From JBFKQC01 sp041627895 (lineage in GTDB: Bacteria; Pseudomonadota; Alphaproteobacteria; Rhodobacterales; Rhodobacteraceae): DNA of 64,000 nt. Within the stretch, counting starts at the first letter, position 1, and each line of letters opens with the position of its first letter. Position numbers and translations under genes: made by a program. Shown in pieces: positions 16,417 to 24,937 of the stretch. The notes below the pieces were generated by a model, which made no database searches, had not been told where the DNA came from, and saw only the letters and a program-made list of their open reading frames with translations. The stretch lies in the NCBI GenBank assembly GCA_041627895.1, contig JBFKQC010000003.1, positions 65,062 to 129,061 of the forward strand, in the 5' to 3' direction.

Positions 16417-17218
16417 GCGCACCCTGCTACACTCCCTCGTCTTCGCCGCCCTCGCCGGGGCCGCAACGGCGCACGAATTCTGGATTTCGCCGCCGGCTTA
16501 CCGGATCGCACCGGGCGATCTGCTGGTGGCAGATATACGGGTCGGACAAAAATTCAAAGGCGGGGCCTATACTTTCGTGCCGCAGCGTTTCGCGCGGTTC
16601 GATCTGGTCCATGACGGAAAGGTCGTTCCCGTCGAGGGGCGGCTCGGCGACAAGCCGGCGCTGTCGATGGCACCGCCCGGCGAAGGCCTGGTGGTGATCG
16701 TGCACCAGACCACGGACTATCTGCTGACCTACAGCGAGGCCGAGAAGTTCGAGGCCTTTGTGCGCGAGAAGGATTTCGCCTGGGCGCTGGACGAGCACCG
16801 GGCGCGTGGGCTGCCCGAGACCGGGTTCCGCGAGCGTTACAGCCGTTACGGCAAGAGCCTGGTCGCTGTCGGCGACGGCGATGGCGAAGACCGGGTGGTG
16901 GGCATGCTGACCGAGATCGTCGCATTGGCGAACCCCTATGGCGACGACATGTCGGCCGGTTTGCCGGTTCGGGTTCTCTACCAGAATGCGCCGCGCGACG
17001 ACGTGCAGGTCGAATTGTTCGAGAAATCTCCGGACGGGTCCGTGGTGGTGACGCGATTGCGCACGGATGCGAACGGCGAGGTCACGCTGCCGGTCCGGCC
17101 GGGTTTCGAATACCTGGTCGACGCGGTGGTCATGCGGCCGCTCGAGCCTGCCGATGCCGCCGACCCGGTGTGGGAATCGCTTTGGGCGTCGCTGACATTT
17201 CAGGTGCCCGGGGAATAG
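16415..17218 (+). CDS. periplasmic DUF4198-family protein
   Basis: A 267-residue protein with a signal peptide cleaved after ATA at residue 19, leaving a mature N terminus HEFWISPP. The body is beta-rich and ends in a carboxypeptidase-regulatory-like fold (VQVELFEKSPDGSVVVTRLRTDANGEVTLP, shown here only in part as DANGEVTLP). DUF4198 proteins occur beside nickel and cobalt transporters. The head-to-head pairing with a HupE/UreJ protein supports a role in periplasmic metal binding. Both mature proteins would begin with His-Glu. Confidence 0.8.
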   Translation: MRTLLHSLVFAALAGAATAHEFWISPPAYRIAPGDLLVADIRVGQKFKGGAYTFVPQRFARFDLVHDGKVVPVEGRLGDKPALSMAPPGEGLVVIVHQTTDYLLTYSEAEKFEAFVREKDFAWALDEHRARGLPETGFRERYSRYGKSLVAVGDGDGEDRVVGMLTEIVALANPYGDDMSAGLPVRVLYQNAPRDDVQVELFEKSPDGSVVVTRLRTDANGEVTLPVRPGFEYLVDAVVMRPLEPADAADPVWESLWASLTFQVPGE

Positions 17219-17454
17219 CGCGGCCGGGTCCCGGTGCCGGGCCGGCACGGCGGCAGGACGGCGGATTCGGAGCAGACCCATTTTCCTGCCTGAATCGCTC
17301 GCCGGACACGGCGTCTGGCGGCAACGGCACGCCCCGCCGGCGTTGATCCGTCTTCGGAGTCCGGCGTCCAAGGCGATGCCGGCCGCGCGTTAAGGACCGG
17401 TTCATCCCGACTTGGCAGAGTGCGGCGCATGGCGCCCGATTCTGGAGACCCGGT

Positions 17455-19557
17455 GTGAGATTTCATCTGCGCGTTGCCGCGGCGCCCCTGCTCGTCTTCG
17501 GGCTGGTGTTCTCAGCCTCCGCGGCATCGTGGTGGCTGGCGCCGGGTGCCGCACTGCCACTCGGCGCGCTCGCCGGCCTCGCGGCGGCCGCCTTTGCTTT
17601 CGCGCAAGCCCGCCGGATCGCGTCGGTGGCGGCCGCGCTGGCCGATCCGGGTCATGATCTCGCCGCGATGGAAACGCGTGGGGGCATATTGGCCGATATT
17701 GCGGCCTTCGCACGCGCGCGCGTCGCCGAGGTACACGAAACCTACCGCCGGGATACCGCGCTGGCCGCTGGGCTGGCGCTTTATCGTGCGGTTCCCGATG
17801 CGCTCGTGTCGCTCGGTCGCGACGGACAGGCGGTCGCGGCCAACCGCCGCGGTCGCGAGCTTCTGGATGCGCTGCCCAAGGGCGCGGCGCGCGCACCCGA
17901 TGCGATGACCGGACTGGCGGCCCGGACGAACGCGGAAGGGATTGCGGTGCAGGATGCCCTGCCTCTGGGCGAACGGCTTTATCGCGCGGTTGCGGTGCCG
18001 GTGCCCGACCCGGACGGCGGCACGACATGCCTGCTGCACCTTTGCGACGTGACCGAAAGCGCGCGCGACGCCGCGCGGTGGCGTGCGCTCGAAGCCGGGC
18101 CGCCGGTGGGCGAATTCGACCGCCAGGGCAGGCTGGTCTGCGCCAATCCCGCCATGCTTGCGATGGGCGCCAGGCCCGGGCGCACCGCCGACGAGCTGTT
18201 TCCGGAAGGTGCCGCAGAAGCCGGAGCCTGGGCACGAATGACCGCGGATCGCTGGGCACCGGCGCACCTGGCCGCAAAGCCGGCGGATCGCGGTGCAGGG
18301 ACCGGCGGCGTGCTGATTGCTCTCGGATCAGCGGGGCCGGAGATTTCCGGGGCGGTATTCGTCGGTGGCGTCCCCGTGGGCCAGGCCGAGCCCGCAATGG
18401 CCGACGCCCTGTCCTCTCGCGCCGTCGTAGAAGCGCACGACGATGTGGTCCGGCGGCTTGTGCAGGCCCTCGGCGCGGACTGTACGGTGCAAATCGACAA
18501 GCCATTCGCCAGCGCGCTCGAACCGCTGCGCGAGGCTTACAACGGCTTTGTGGAAAGGCATGCCTGGGCGCTCGGGTCGGCTGGCACGGCACTGCGACAG
18601 ATTTCCGGCGAGGCAGCGTGCGCCGACGAGCGGTCCCGCGAACTGATGCGCCACGGGCAGCGGCAGCAGGCGATGATCGCCGCCGCCGCCGAGACGCTGA
18701 CCGACCTCGGCAGCCAGATCGCCCGGTCGTCTGCGGATTCGCGCGATGCCCGCGAGTTTGTTGGCAAGGTACGCCGAAGCGCGGACGACAGCGGCGGCGT
18801 CGTGACTGACGCGGTCGCTGCAATGGGCGAGATCGAGGGGTCTTCCGAGAGGATCGCGCAAATCATCGGTGTCATCGAGGACATCGCGTTTCAGACCAAC
18901 CTTCTGGCGCTGAACGCCGGCGTCGAGGCCGCGCGCGCCGGCGAGTTCGGCCGCGGCTTTGCCGTCGTCGCCACCGAGGTCCGGGCGCTGGCGCAAAGGT
19001 CCTCGGATGCCGCCAAGGAAATCAAGGCGCTGATTGCCGAAAGCGAATGCCACGTCGCGAAAGGTGTGGACCTGGTCAAGCGCGCCGGCACCGCCCTGCG
19101 AGAGATCACCGGCGAAGTGGCCTCGATCGAAAGGATGGTGTCCGGAATCGCCGTCAGTTCGGATCGGCAGTCGGATTGCGTGGGCCTGATCGAGAAAGCG
19201 CTTGATGACCTGTCCGGGCTGAGCGTGGAGTGCCAGGATATCCTGAGCGCGGCAACCTCGGCGACGAATTCGATCTCGCGGGAGCTTGAGCAGATGTCGC
19301 AGGGCCTCGCGACATACAAGACCGCGCCCGCACGTCGCGACGCCGGCGCAATCAAGGGCGAAGCCGACGCCGGCACGCCGCGGACCGATGCCCTGCGTGC
19401 GCAAGTGCCCGCGCAGCGCGGTGCGATGCGGCGCACCGCCTTGCGCCGCATCGAGGCCGTCGGGAACGACATGCCCGCCGCTGCGATCACGGCCGAGGCT
19501 CAGCGGGCCGATCACGCCGCTCGCGCGGACCTCGACGGCGGTTGGGAGGATTTCTGA
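17455..19557 (+). CDS. methyl-accepting chemotaxis protein with PAS region and C-terminal pentapeptide
   Basis: A 700-residue receptor. Two hydrophobic segments (residues about 7-30 and 34-54) are separated by only a few residues, so there is no periplasmic sensor. A PAS-like stretch follows at about 105-210 (AVPDALVSLGRDGQAVAANR) and a second at about 215-320. The signalling hairpin tip, EDIAFQTNLLALNAGVEAAR and FAVVATEVRALAQRSSDAA, is at about 475-525. The last residues are GGWEDF, which resemble the NWETF pentapeptide that tethers CheR and CheB in enteric receptors. The start is GTG 17455, after CTGGAG. It heads the che cluster and probably senses a cytoplasmic or membrane-energy signal. 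Confidence 0.9.
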   Translation: MRFHLRVAAAPLLVFGLVFSASAASWWLAPGAALPLGALAGLAAAAFAFAQARRIASVAAALADPGHDLAAMETRGGILADIAAFARARVAEVHETYRRDTALAAGLALYRAVPDALVSLGRDGQAVAANRRGRELLDALPKGAARAPDAMTGLAARTNAEGIAVQDALPLGERLYRAVAVPVPDPDGGTTCLLHLCDVTESARDAARWRALEAGPPVGEFDRQGRLVCANPAMLAMGARPGRTADELFPEGAAEAGAWARMTADRWAPAHLAAKPADRGAGTGGVLIALGSAGPEISGAVFVGGVPVGQAEPAMADALSSRAVVEAHDDVVRRLVQALGADCTVQIDKPFASALEPLREAYNGFVERHAWALGSAGTALRQISGEAACADERSRELMRHGQRQQAMIAAAAETLTDLGSQIARSSADSRDAREFVGKVRRSADDSGGVVTDAVAAMGEIEGSSERIAQIIGVIEDIAFQTNLLALNAGVEAARAGEFGRGFAVVATEVRALAQRSSDAAKEIKALIAESECHVAKGVDLVKRAGTALREITGEVASIERMVSGIAVSSDRQSDCVGLIEKALDDLSGLSVECQDILSAATSATNSISRELEQMSQGLATYKTAPARRDAGAIKGEADAGTPRTDALRAQVPAQRGAMRRTALRRIEAVGNDMPAAAITAEAQRADHAARADLDGGWEDF

Positions 19558-19698
19558 GGGCCGGCGCCCCGCGCCTGTCGCCGGCTCGCGACCTTCACCG
19601 GAGGCAGAGCGGAACGGGCACCAAAAGGGAGGGTACCGGATGTCCGGGAGGACCACTTCCCACCGGGGCACGGCAGGAAAGACGATGAAGAGCGACCG

Positions 19699-20259
19699 AT
19701 GATGCAGGACGTGACGAACCGGACGATCAACGTCTTCCAGGGCGAACTTGCGGTTTCGGCCGAGGACGACGTGGTTCTGGCGGCCGTTCTGGGCTCGTGC
19801 ATCGCCACCTGCCTTTGGGACGCGCGCGCGGCGGTCGGCGGCATGAACCACATCCTGCTTCCCGGCCGCCACGCAAATGCCGGAACAGAAACGAAATACG
19901 GCCTCTTCGCCATGGAAGCGCTGATCAACGAGTTGATGAAGTGCGGTGCGCGCAAGACCAACCTGCAGGCCAAGGTCTTCGGCGGCGCACAGACCTTCGA
20001 GAACGCAATGGGCATCGGCATCGCCAACGCGACCTTCGTTCGCGAATTCCTGGACAACGAAGGCATCCCGATCCGCGCCGAAAGCGTCGGCGGGACGAAG
20101 GCACGCCGGATCCGGTTTCAGCCGACCTCGGGACGCGCGCGGCAGATGCTGTCCTCGGAGCCGATATTCCAGGCACTGCCCGCACCCGGGGCCCGCCGGC
20201 ACACCGGCACAAGGGCAGCGTTGCCGGCGCCGAAATCCGGGCAGGTCGAGCTTTTCTGA
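19699..20259 (+). CDS. cheD: chemoreceptor glutamine deamidase CheD
   Basis: A 186-residue protein that deamidates receptor glutamines and can take part in adaptation. The catalytic cysteine lies in LGSCIATCLWD (Cys34) and the histidine in GGMNHILLPG (His51), with FGGAQTF and GIGIANATFVREFL further on. The extreme C terminus reads QVELF, strikingly like the VDLF end of the small protein at 24937-25311. ATG 19699 or 19702 may start it. It follows the receptor gene after 140 bases and precedes the STAS gene. Confidence 0.93.
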   Translation: MMQDVTNRTINVFQGELAVSAEDDVVLAAVLGSCIATCLWDARAAVGGMNHILLPGRHANAGTETKYGLFAMEALINELMKCGARKTNLQAKVFGGAQTFENAMGIGIANATFVREFLDNEGIPIRAESVGGTKARRIRFQPTSGRARQMLSSEPIFQALPAPGARRHTGTRAALPAPKSGQVELF

Positions 20260-20434
20260 GCCATGGCGCTTTACAGCAAATTAGGACAATCGTGCGAGGC
20301 TGCCCCCCGGAGATCGGCATTGCTCCGCGAAGCGGTCATGGCCGGCGCGATTTCGGCGATCCCGGATCACGCGCGCCTGGCCGCGTCGGGCAGTTGTCGA
20401 GCCCCCATGTCAATCGCGGCAGGAGGTGCGGCAG

Positions 20435-20731
20435 ATGGCGGGTAGGACCGCGACAATTCAACTCGCCCCGAGGCTCGGCTCTGCCGAGGCCGCGGCCCTG
20501 CGGGACCAGCTGGCAGAGCATGCCGGCAGCGGGCTTGCCGTCGATGCCGCCGCCGTCACCCAGCTCGGCGCCCAGTGCATTCAGGTACTTGCGGCGGCGA
20601 GAATATCTTGGGCGACTGCCGGGATCGGCTTTGAGTTGCGCAATCTCGCGCCCGAAATCCGCGATTCGCTGGGGCATCTCGGCCTTGCACCGGGCCAGAT
20701 CGGCGCCAAGGAGGGCGACCATGACGCTTAG
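20435..20731 (+). CDS. STAS-domain protein, CheS-like
   Basis: A 98-residue single STAS domain: strand TIQLAPRLGSAEAAALRDQL, then LAVDAAAVTQLGAQCIQVLAAA, where phosphorylatable STAS proteins have a Ser and here there is no obvious one. It lies directly before cheY and cheA, the place occupied in Sinorhizobium by cheS, whose product binds CheA and speeds CheY1 dephosphorylation. I infer the same role. AGGAGG at 20421-20426 fixes the start at ATG 20435; the GTG at 20426 lies within that ribosome-binding site. The 3' end overlaps cheY by 11 bases. Confidence 0.8.
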   Translation: MAGRTATIQLAPRLGSAEAAALRDQLAEHAGSGLAVDAAAVTQLGAQCIQVLAAARISWATAGIGFELRNLAPEIRDSLGHLGLAPGQIGAKEGDHDA

Positions 20732-21086
20732 GGTTCTGGCGATCGACGATTCGCGAACGATGCGTGACCTGCTCGAACTTTCGCTGACCGAGTCCGGCTT
20801 TGCGATCACGCTTGCCGAGGACGGCGTCGACGGCCTCGGCAAGCTAGACGCCACCGATCCGGACGTGGTGATCACCGACATCAACATGCCGCGCCTCGAC
20901 GGTTTCGGCGTGATCGAAGGCGTGCGCGCGCATGCACGTCACCGCCGCACGCCCGTCCTGGTGCTGACGACCGAAAGCTCGCCGAAGATGAAGGCGCGCG
21001 CCCGCGACGCCGGCGCGACGGGCTGGATCGTCAAGCCGTTCGACGACGAGGCACTGGCCGCCGCGATCCGCCGCGTCACGGCCTGA
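20721..21086 (+). CDS. cheY: CheY-type response regulator (first copy)
   Basis: A 121-residue single receiver domain. The acidic pocket is at DD (residues 9-10), the phosphoacceptor is Asp53 in ITDINMPRLDG, the Thr is in LVLTTESS and the Lys in IVKPFDDE. It starts at ATG 20721 after AAGGAGG and overlaps the STAS gene. By position just before cheA it corresponds to CheY1 of rhizobia, which acts there as a phosphate sink, while the second copy drives the motor. Which copy binds the motor here is not shown by the sequence. Confidence 0.92.
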   Translation: MTLRVLAIDDSRTMRDLLELSLTESGFAITLAEDGVDGLGKLDATDPDVVITDINMPRLDGFGVIEGVRAHARHRRTPVLVLTTESSPKMKARARDAGATGWIVKPFDDEALAAAIRRVTA

Positions 21087-21098
21087 GGACTGCAAGCC

Positions 21099-23198
21099 AT
21101 GAGCAAGACAGACGAGTTGCGCGCGGTATTCTTCCAGGAATCCGAGGATCTTCTGGAAGGCCTGAACGACGGCCTCGAGGCCATGGCGGCGGGCGACAAC
21201 GACCCCGAAACGGTGAATGCGGTGTTCCGGGCCGTGCACTCGATCAAGGGCGGCGCCGGGGCCTTTGCGCTGGAGGGCGTCGTCCGTTTCGCGCACCGCT
21301 ACGAGAGCGTCCTCGATGTCATCCGCAACGGCGAACTGGCGGCGGAGGGCACGACGCTGGACACGCTGACCCGTGCCGCGGACCACCTGGCGGCGCTCGT
21401 CGAAGCGGCCCGCGACGAGCTTGCGGTCGACTTCGACGACAGCGAACCGCTGATCGCCGAGCTTCGGCTGCTGACCGAGGCTGAAGAGGCCGAGGCTGCA
21501 GAGGCCGAGGCGGAGGGCGAGGCTTTCGAATTCGCCCCGATGGCACTCGACCTGGGCGACCTTGACCCTGGCGGCGCGGCCGAGATCACCTATCGGATCC
21601 GTTTCGCGCCGCTGCCGGCGCTTTATGCAAGCGGAAACGATGCCACCTTTCTTCTGCGTGACCTCTGCGCGCTCGGCGAGGCGACCGTCGGCTGCGATCT
21701 TTCCGCGCTGCCGCCATTCGAGACGCTCGATCCCGAAGCGGCCTATCTGAACTGGGACATCGAACTCAGGTCGGACGCGTCCGAGACCGCATTGCGCGAG
21801 GTTTTCGAATTCGTCGAGGGCCTTTGCGAGTTGTCCATCGAGGCGGTCGATGCCGTGCCGGACGCCGCGGCGGCGCCACCCGAACCGCCGCCGGAGGCGG
21901 CCGCCGAAACGCGCCCGGCCGCCGCGCCGCAGCCGGATCGCGCGCCGCAGCCCGAACCGTCCGCGTCCGGCGCGAAGAAGGTCGCTTCGACGATCCGGGT
22001 CGAACTGCACCGGATCGACAGGATGATCAATCTCGTCGGCGAACTGGTGATCAACCAGGCGATGCTGTCGCAGGGCATCAAGCGCGCGCAGATCGCCGAG
22101 GGCGGAGATATCGAGCTTGGGCTGGAAGAGCTGCGCACCTTGACCCGGCAATTGCAGGACAGTGTTATGGCGATCCGCGCGCAGCCGGTGAAGGCGCTGT
22201 TCCAGCGAATGTCACGGATCGCGCGCGAGGCCGGCAGCGATGTCGGCAAGGCGCTGCACGTGGTCACCGAGGGCGCGGCAACCGAGATCGACAAGACCGT
22301 GATCGAGAAACTCGCCGATCCGCTGACCCACATGATCCGCAACGCGGTGGATCACGGTCTCGAACCGGCCGACGACAGGATCGCCGCCGGCAAGGATCCG
22401 ACCGGAACGATCCGCCTGTCGGCCGCGCATCTTTCCGGGCGCGTCCAGATCGAGATCGCCGACGACGGAGGCGGAATCGACCGCGACCGGGTCAGGCAGA
22501 TTGCCGAGGACAAGGGATTGGTCGCCGCAGACGCCCAGTTGACGCCTGCCGAGGTCGACAACCTGATCTTTCTGCCGGGCTTTTCGACCGCCGCCACGCT
22601 GTCGAACCTGTCGGGACGCGGTGTCGGGATGGATGTCGTGAAACGGTCTATCCAGTCGCTCGGCGGGCGCGTCTCGATCACGTCGCAGGCCGGACAGGGA
22701 AGCCGGTTCACGATCGTTCTGCCCCTGACGCTCGCGGTTCTCGACGGGATGATCATCGAGGTCGGCGGACAGACCGTCGTCGTGCCGATCTCGGCGATCG
22801 TGGAGACCATGCGGCTCGACGCGGCGCAGGTGTTCCAGGTCGGCACCGGCAGCTACGTGGTGCGTATCCGTGGCAGCTATGTGCCGATCGTCGATGTCGG
22901 CGCGGCGCTCGGCTATCGCCCGCCGCTCGACGACGCCGCTGGCCGGGTCTTCCTTCTGGTCGAGACCACCGAAGGGCTGCGCGCCGCGCTTCTGATCGAC
23001 GCGATCCACGACCAGCGACAGGTCGTCATCAAGGGCCTCGAGGAGAATTACGGGCAGGTCCCCGGCGTGGCCGCCGCGACGATTCTGGGCGACGGCCGGA
23101 TCGCTCTGATCCTCGACCCGTCCGCGATCGTCGGCACGGCAGGTGCCGCCGGCGAACCCGCGTGCCAGAACGCCCCTCCATTAGCCGCTGCGGAATGA
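21099..23198 (+). CDS. cheA: chemotaxis histidine kinase CheA
   Basis: A 699-residue kinase that takes signals from the receptor-CheW array. P1 carries the phosphorylated His47 in FRAVHSIKGGAG. A P2-like region covers about 160-250, followed by a Pro/Ala/Glu linker at about 255-290. P3 begins near IRVELHRIDRMINLVGELVI, P4 has HMIRNAVDHGLE (N box), IADDGGGID (G1) and GRGVGMDVVK (G2), and P5 (about 545-690) is CheW-like. Length and order are normal. The ATG is 12 bases after the cheY stop; cheW follows after four bases. Confidence 0.96.
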   Translation: MSKTDELRAVFFQESEDLLEGLNDGLEAMAAGDNDPETVNAVFRAVHSIKGGAGAFALEGVVRFAHRYESVLDVIRNGELAAEGTTLDTLTRAADHLAALVEAARDELAVDFDDSEPLIAELRLLTEAEEAEAAEAEAEGEAFEFAPMALDLGDLDPGGAAEITYRIRFAPLPALYASGNDATFLLRDLCALGEATVGCDLSALPPFETLDPEAAYLNWDIELRSDASETALREVFEFVEGLCELSIEAVDAVPDAAAAPPEPPPEAAAETRPAAAPQPDRAPQPEPSASGAKKVASTIRVELHRIDRMINLVGELVINQAMLSQGIKRAQIAEGGDIELGLEELRTLTRQLQDSVMAIRAQPVKALFQRMSRIAREAGSDVGKALHVVTEGAATEIDKTVIEKLADPLTHMIRNAVDHGLEPADDRIAAGKDPTGTIRLSAAHLSGRVQIEIADDGGGIDRDRVRQIAEDKGLVAADAQLTPAEVDNLIFLPGFSTAATLSNLSGRGVGMDVVKRSIQSLGGRVSITSQAGQGSRFTIVLPLTLAVLDGMIIEVGGQTVVVPISAIVETMRLDAAQVFQVGTGSYVVRIRGSYVPIVDVGAALGYRPPLDDAAGRVFLLVETTEGLRAALLIDAIHDQRQVVIKGLEENYGQVPGVAAATILGDGRIALILDPSAIVGTAGAAGEPACQNAPPLAAAE

Positions 23199-23202
23199 CA
23201 CC

Positions 23203-23670
23203 ATGGCCGAACCGATCGAAACAGATGCCGAAGACGTCTCGGAACTTATCGCCTTCCGTATCGCCGAGCAGGATTTCTGCTTCAACATCATGGCGGTCCG
23301 CGAAATCCGCGGTTGGACGCCGGCGACGGTGATCCCGCACGCGCCGGATTTCGTCCGCGGCGTGATCAACCTGCGCGGCGCAGTGGTCCCGATCGTCGAC
23401 CTGGCGGCGCGCCTGAACCTCGACGTGCCGCCGCCCACGGCCCGCAACGTGATCATCATCACCCAGATCGACGGGCCGATCGTGGGGCTTCTGGTCGATG
23501 CCGTTTCGGACATCCTGAGCGTATCGACCGACGAGGTGCAGCCCACCCCGGAAATCGCTGCCGAGGGATCGGGAAAGTTCGTCTCGGGGATCATCACGCG
23601 CGAGGAACGGATGATCCGGATGATCGAGCTGTCGAGCGTGCTGCCGCCGCAGGCGACCGGGCCGCAATGA
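23203..23670 (+). CDS. cheW: chemotaxis coupling protein CheW
   Basis: A 155-residue SH3-like scaffold linking receptors to CheA. It has IAFRIAEQDFCFNIMAVREI, the PDFVRGVINLRGAVVPIVDL core and GLLVDAVSDILSV, all typical. It starts at ATG 23203, four bases after cheA. Its stop overlaps the cheR start (ATGA), so the genes are translated as a unit. Confidence 0.95.
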   Translation: MAEPIETDAEDVSELIAFRIAEQDFCFNIMAVREIRGWTPATVIPHAPDFVRGVINLRGAVVPIVDLAARLNLDVPPPTARNVIIITQIDGPIVGLLVDAVSDILSVSTDEVQPTPEIAAEGSGKFVSGIITREERMIRMIELSSVLPPQATGPQ

Positions 23671-24560
23671 GGCAACCGGAGGTGCGCACACGAAGCGGCT
23701 TCGGTGATCTCGGGCGGGCGGATTTCCACCGGATCGCCCAGGTCGTCCGCCGCGATACCGGGATCGACCTGCCGGACGGAAAGCTCGCGCTGGTACAATC
23801 GAGACTGCTGCGGCGTCTGCGGGTACTCGGCCTGTCGCATTACGCCGAATACTGCGACCTGATCGAAGACGCGGCCGGCGGCGACGAACTCGCGACGATG
23901 GTGTCGGCGCTGACGACGAACGTCACCAGCTTCTTCCGCGAGGCGCATCACTTCGACTTCCTCGGCGATCACCTGATGCCCTGCTTCTCCGGCCGCCTGC
24001 GCGCCGGTGACCGGGTGCGCATCTGGTCGGCGGGTTGCTCGACCGGCGAAGAGCCCTATTCGATCGCCCTGACCGTGCTCGACAGGATGCCCGACGCCGG
24101 GCGCTACGACATGAAGATCCTGGCCACCGACCTCGATCCCGCCGTGCTGGTCGCGGCGGCGAGCGGCAGCTACGACGAGGCGGCCGTCGCGCGCGTCCCC
24201 GAACGCCTGCGCAGCGCCTGGTTCGTGCCGGAGGAAGGCGCGCCGCACCGCGTGCGGGTCGCAAAGCGGGCACGCGACCTGGTCACGTTCCGCCGGCTCA
24301 ACCTGATCGATCCCTGGCCGCTCAGCCGCCGCTTCGACGTGATCATGTGCCGCAACGTGGTGATCTACTTCCGCGACGACACCAAAGCCCTGGTCTGGGA
24401 CCGGCTGGTGCGGCAGCTCACGCCGCAAGGCTGGCTGGTCACCGGCCATTCCGAGCGGCTGATCGGACCGGCGGCGTCATGCATGCGGCTCGAACTCCCC
24501 ACGACATACCGCCGCACGGGGCAGCGCGACCCAGAGGAAAGGACATCGGCATGTCACTGA
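23667..24560 (+). CDS. cheR: chemotaxis protein methyltransferase CheR
   Basis: A 297-residue S-adenosylmethionine-dependent enzyme that methylates receptor glutamates. The N-terminal helical domain ends at TTNVTSFFREAHHFDFL. The Rossmann domain has IWSAGCSTGEEPYSIAL (cofactor binding), ILATDLDPAVL and the DVIMCRNVVIYF strand. It starts at ATG 23667 in the cheW stop and overlaps the second cheY by 10 bases. No cheB lies next to it, although cheR and cheB are neighbours in most such operons. Confidence 0.95.
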   Translation: MRQPEVRTRSGFGDLGRADFHRIAQVVRRDTGIDLPDGKLALVQSRLLRRLRVLGLSHYAEYCDLIEDAAGGDELATMVSALTTNVTSFFREAHHFDFLGDHLMPCFSGRLRAGDRVRIWSAGCSTGEEPYSIALTVLDRMPDAGRYDMKILATDLDPAVLVAAASGSYDEAAVARVPERLRSAWFVPEEGAPHRVRVAKRARDLVTFRRLNLIDPWPLSRRFDVIMCRNVVIYFRDDTKALVWDRLVRQLTPQGWLVTGHSERLIGPAASCMRLELPTTYRRTGQRDPEERTSACH

Positions 24561-24937
24561 GAGAGAAACTGAGCATTCTGGTCGTCGACGACATGGCGGT
24601 GAGCCGCGGCCTGCTGACCCAGGCGCTGGACCAGTTGCGGATCGAGAACTACAAATACGTGGCCTCGGGCGACGAAGCCGTGCAGTTCCTGCAGCGCCAC
24701 CCGGTGCATCTGGTGATCTCGGACTACAACATGCCGGGCATGGACGGGCTTGGGCTGCTTCGCGCGATCCGGTCCACGGCGGCCACCGCCAAGATCGGGT
24801 TCATCATGGTGACCGGTTCAGACGACAGCCGCGTGATCCAGGCCGGCGCGGCGCTGGGCATGAACAACTTCCTGAAGAAACCGTTCGATGCGATGGGGCT
24901 GCAGAATTGCATCGAAAAGGTTTTCGGGCGGCTTTGA
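24551..24937 (+). CDS. cheY: CheY-type response regulator (second copy)
   Basis: A 128-residue receiver domain. The acidic pair is at DD (13-14), the phosphoacceptor is Asp58 in VISDYNMPGMDG, followed by VTGSDD and LKKPFDA. The match to enteric CheY (YNMP, KKPF) is closer than that of the first copy, so this is the better candidate for the motor-binding regulator. ATG 24551 lies inside the 3' end of cheR. Its stop shares a base with the next start (TGATG), so the DxxxQ protein after it is translationally coupled to this CheY. Confidence 0.92.
   Translation: MSLREKLSILVVDDMAVSRGLLTQALDQLRIENYKYVASGDEAVQFLQRHPVHLVISDYNMPGMDGLGLLRAIRSTAATAKIGFIMVTGSDDSRVIQAGAALGMNNFLKKPFDAMGLQNCIEKVFGRL

Noticed and set aside
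20245..20259. CheD tail QVELF as a DNA sliding-clamp-binding motif
   Set aside because: It matches the clamp consensus by chance length; CheD has no DNA role, and a chemotaxis docking motif is more likely.
20263..20445. 60-codon open frame between cheD and the STAS gene
   Set aside because: It has no ribosome-binding site or family similarity that I can see, and its end overlaps the ribosome-binding site of the STAS gene.
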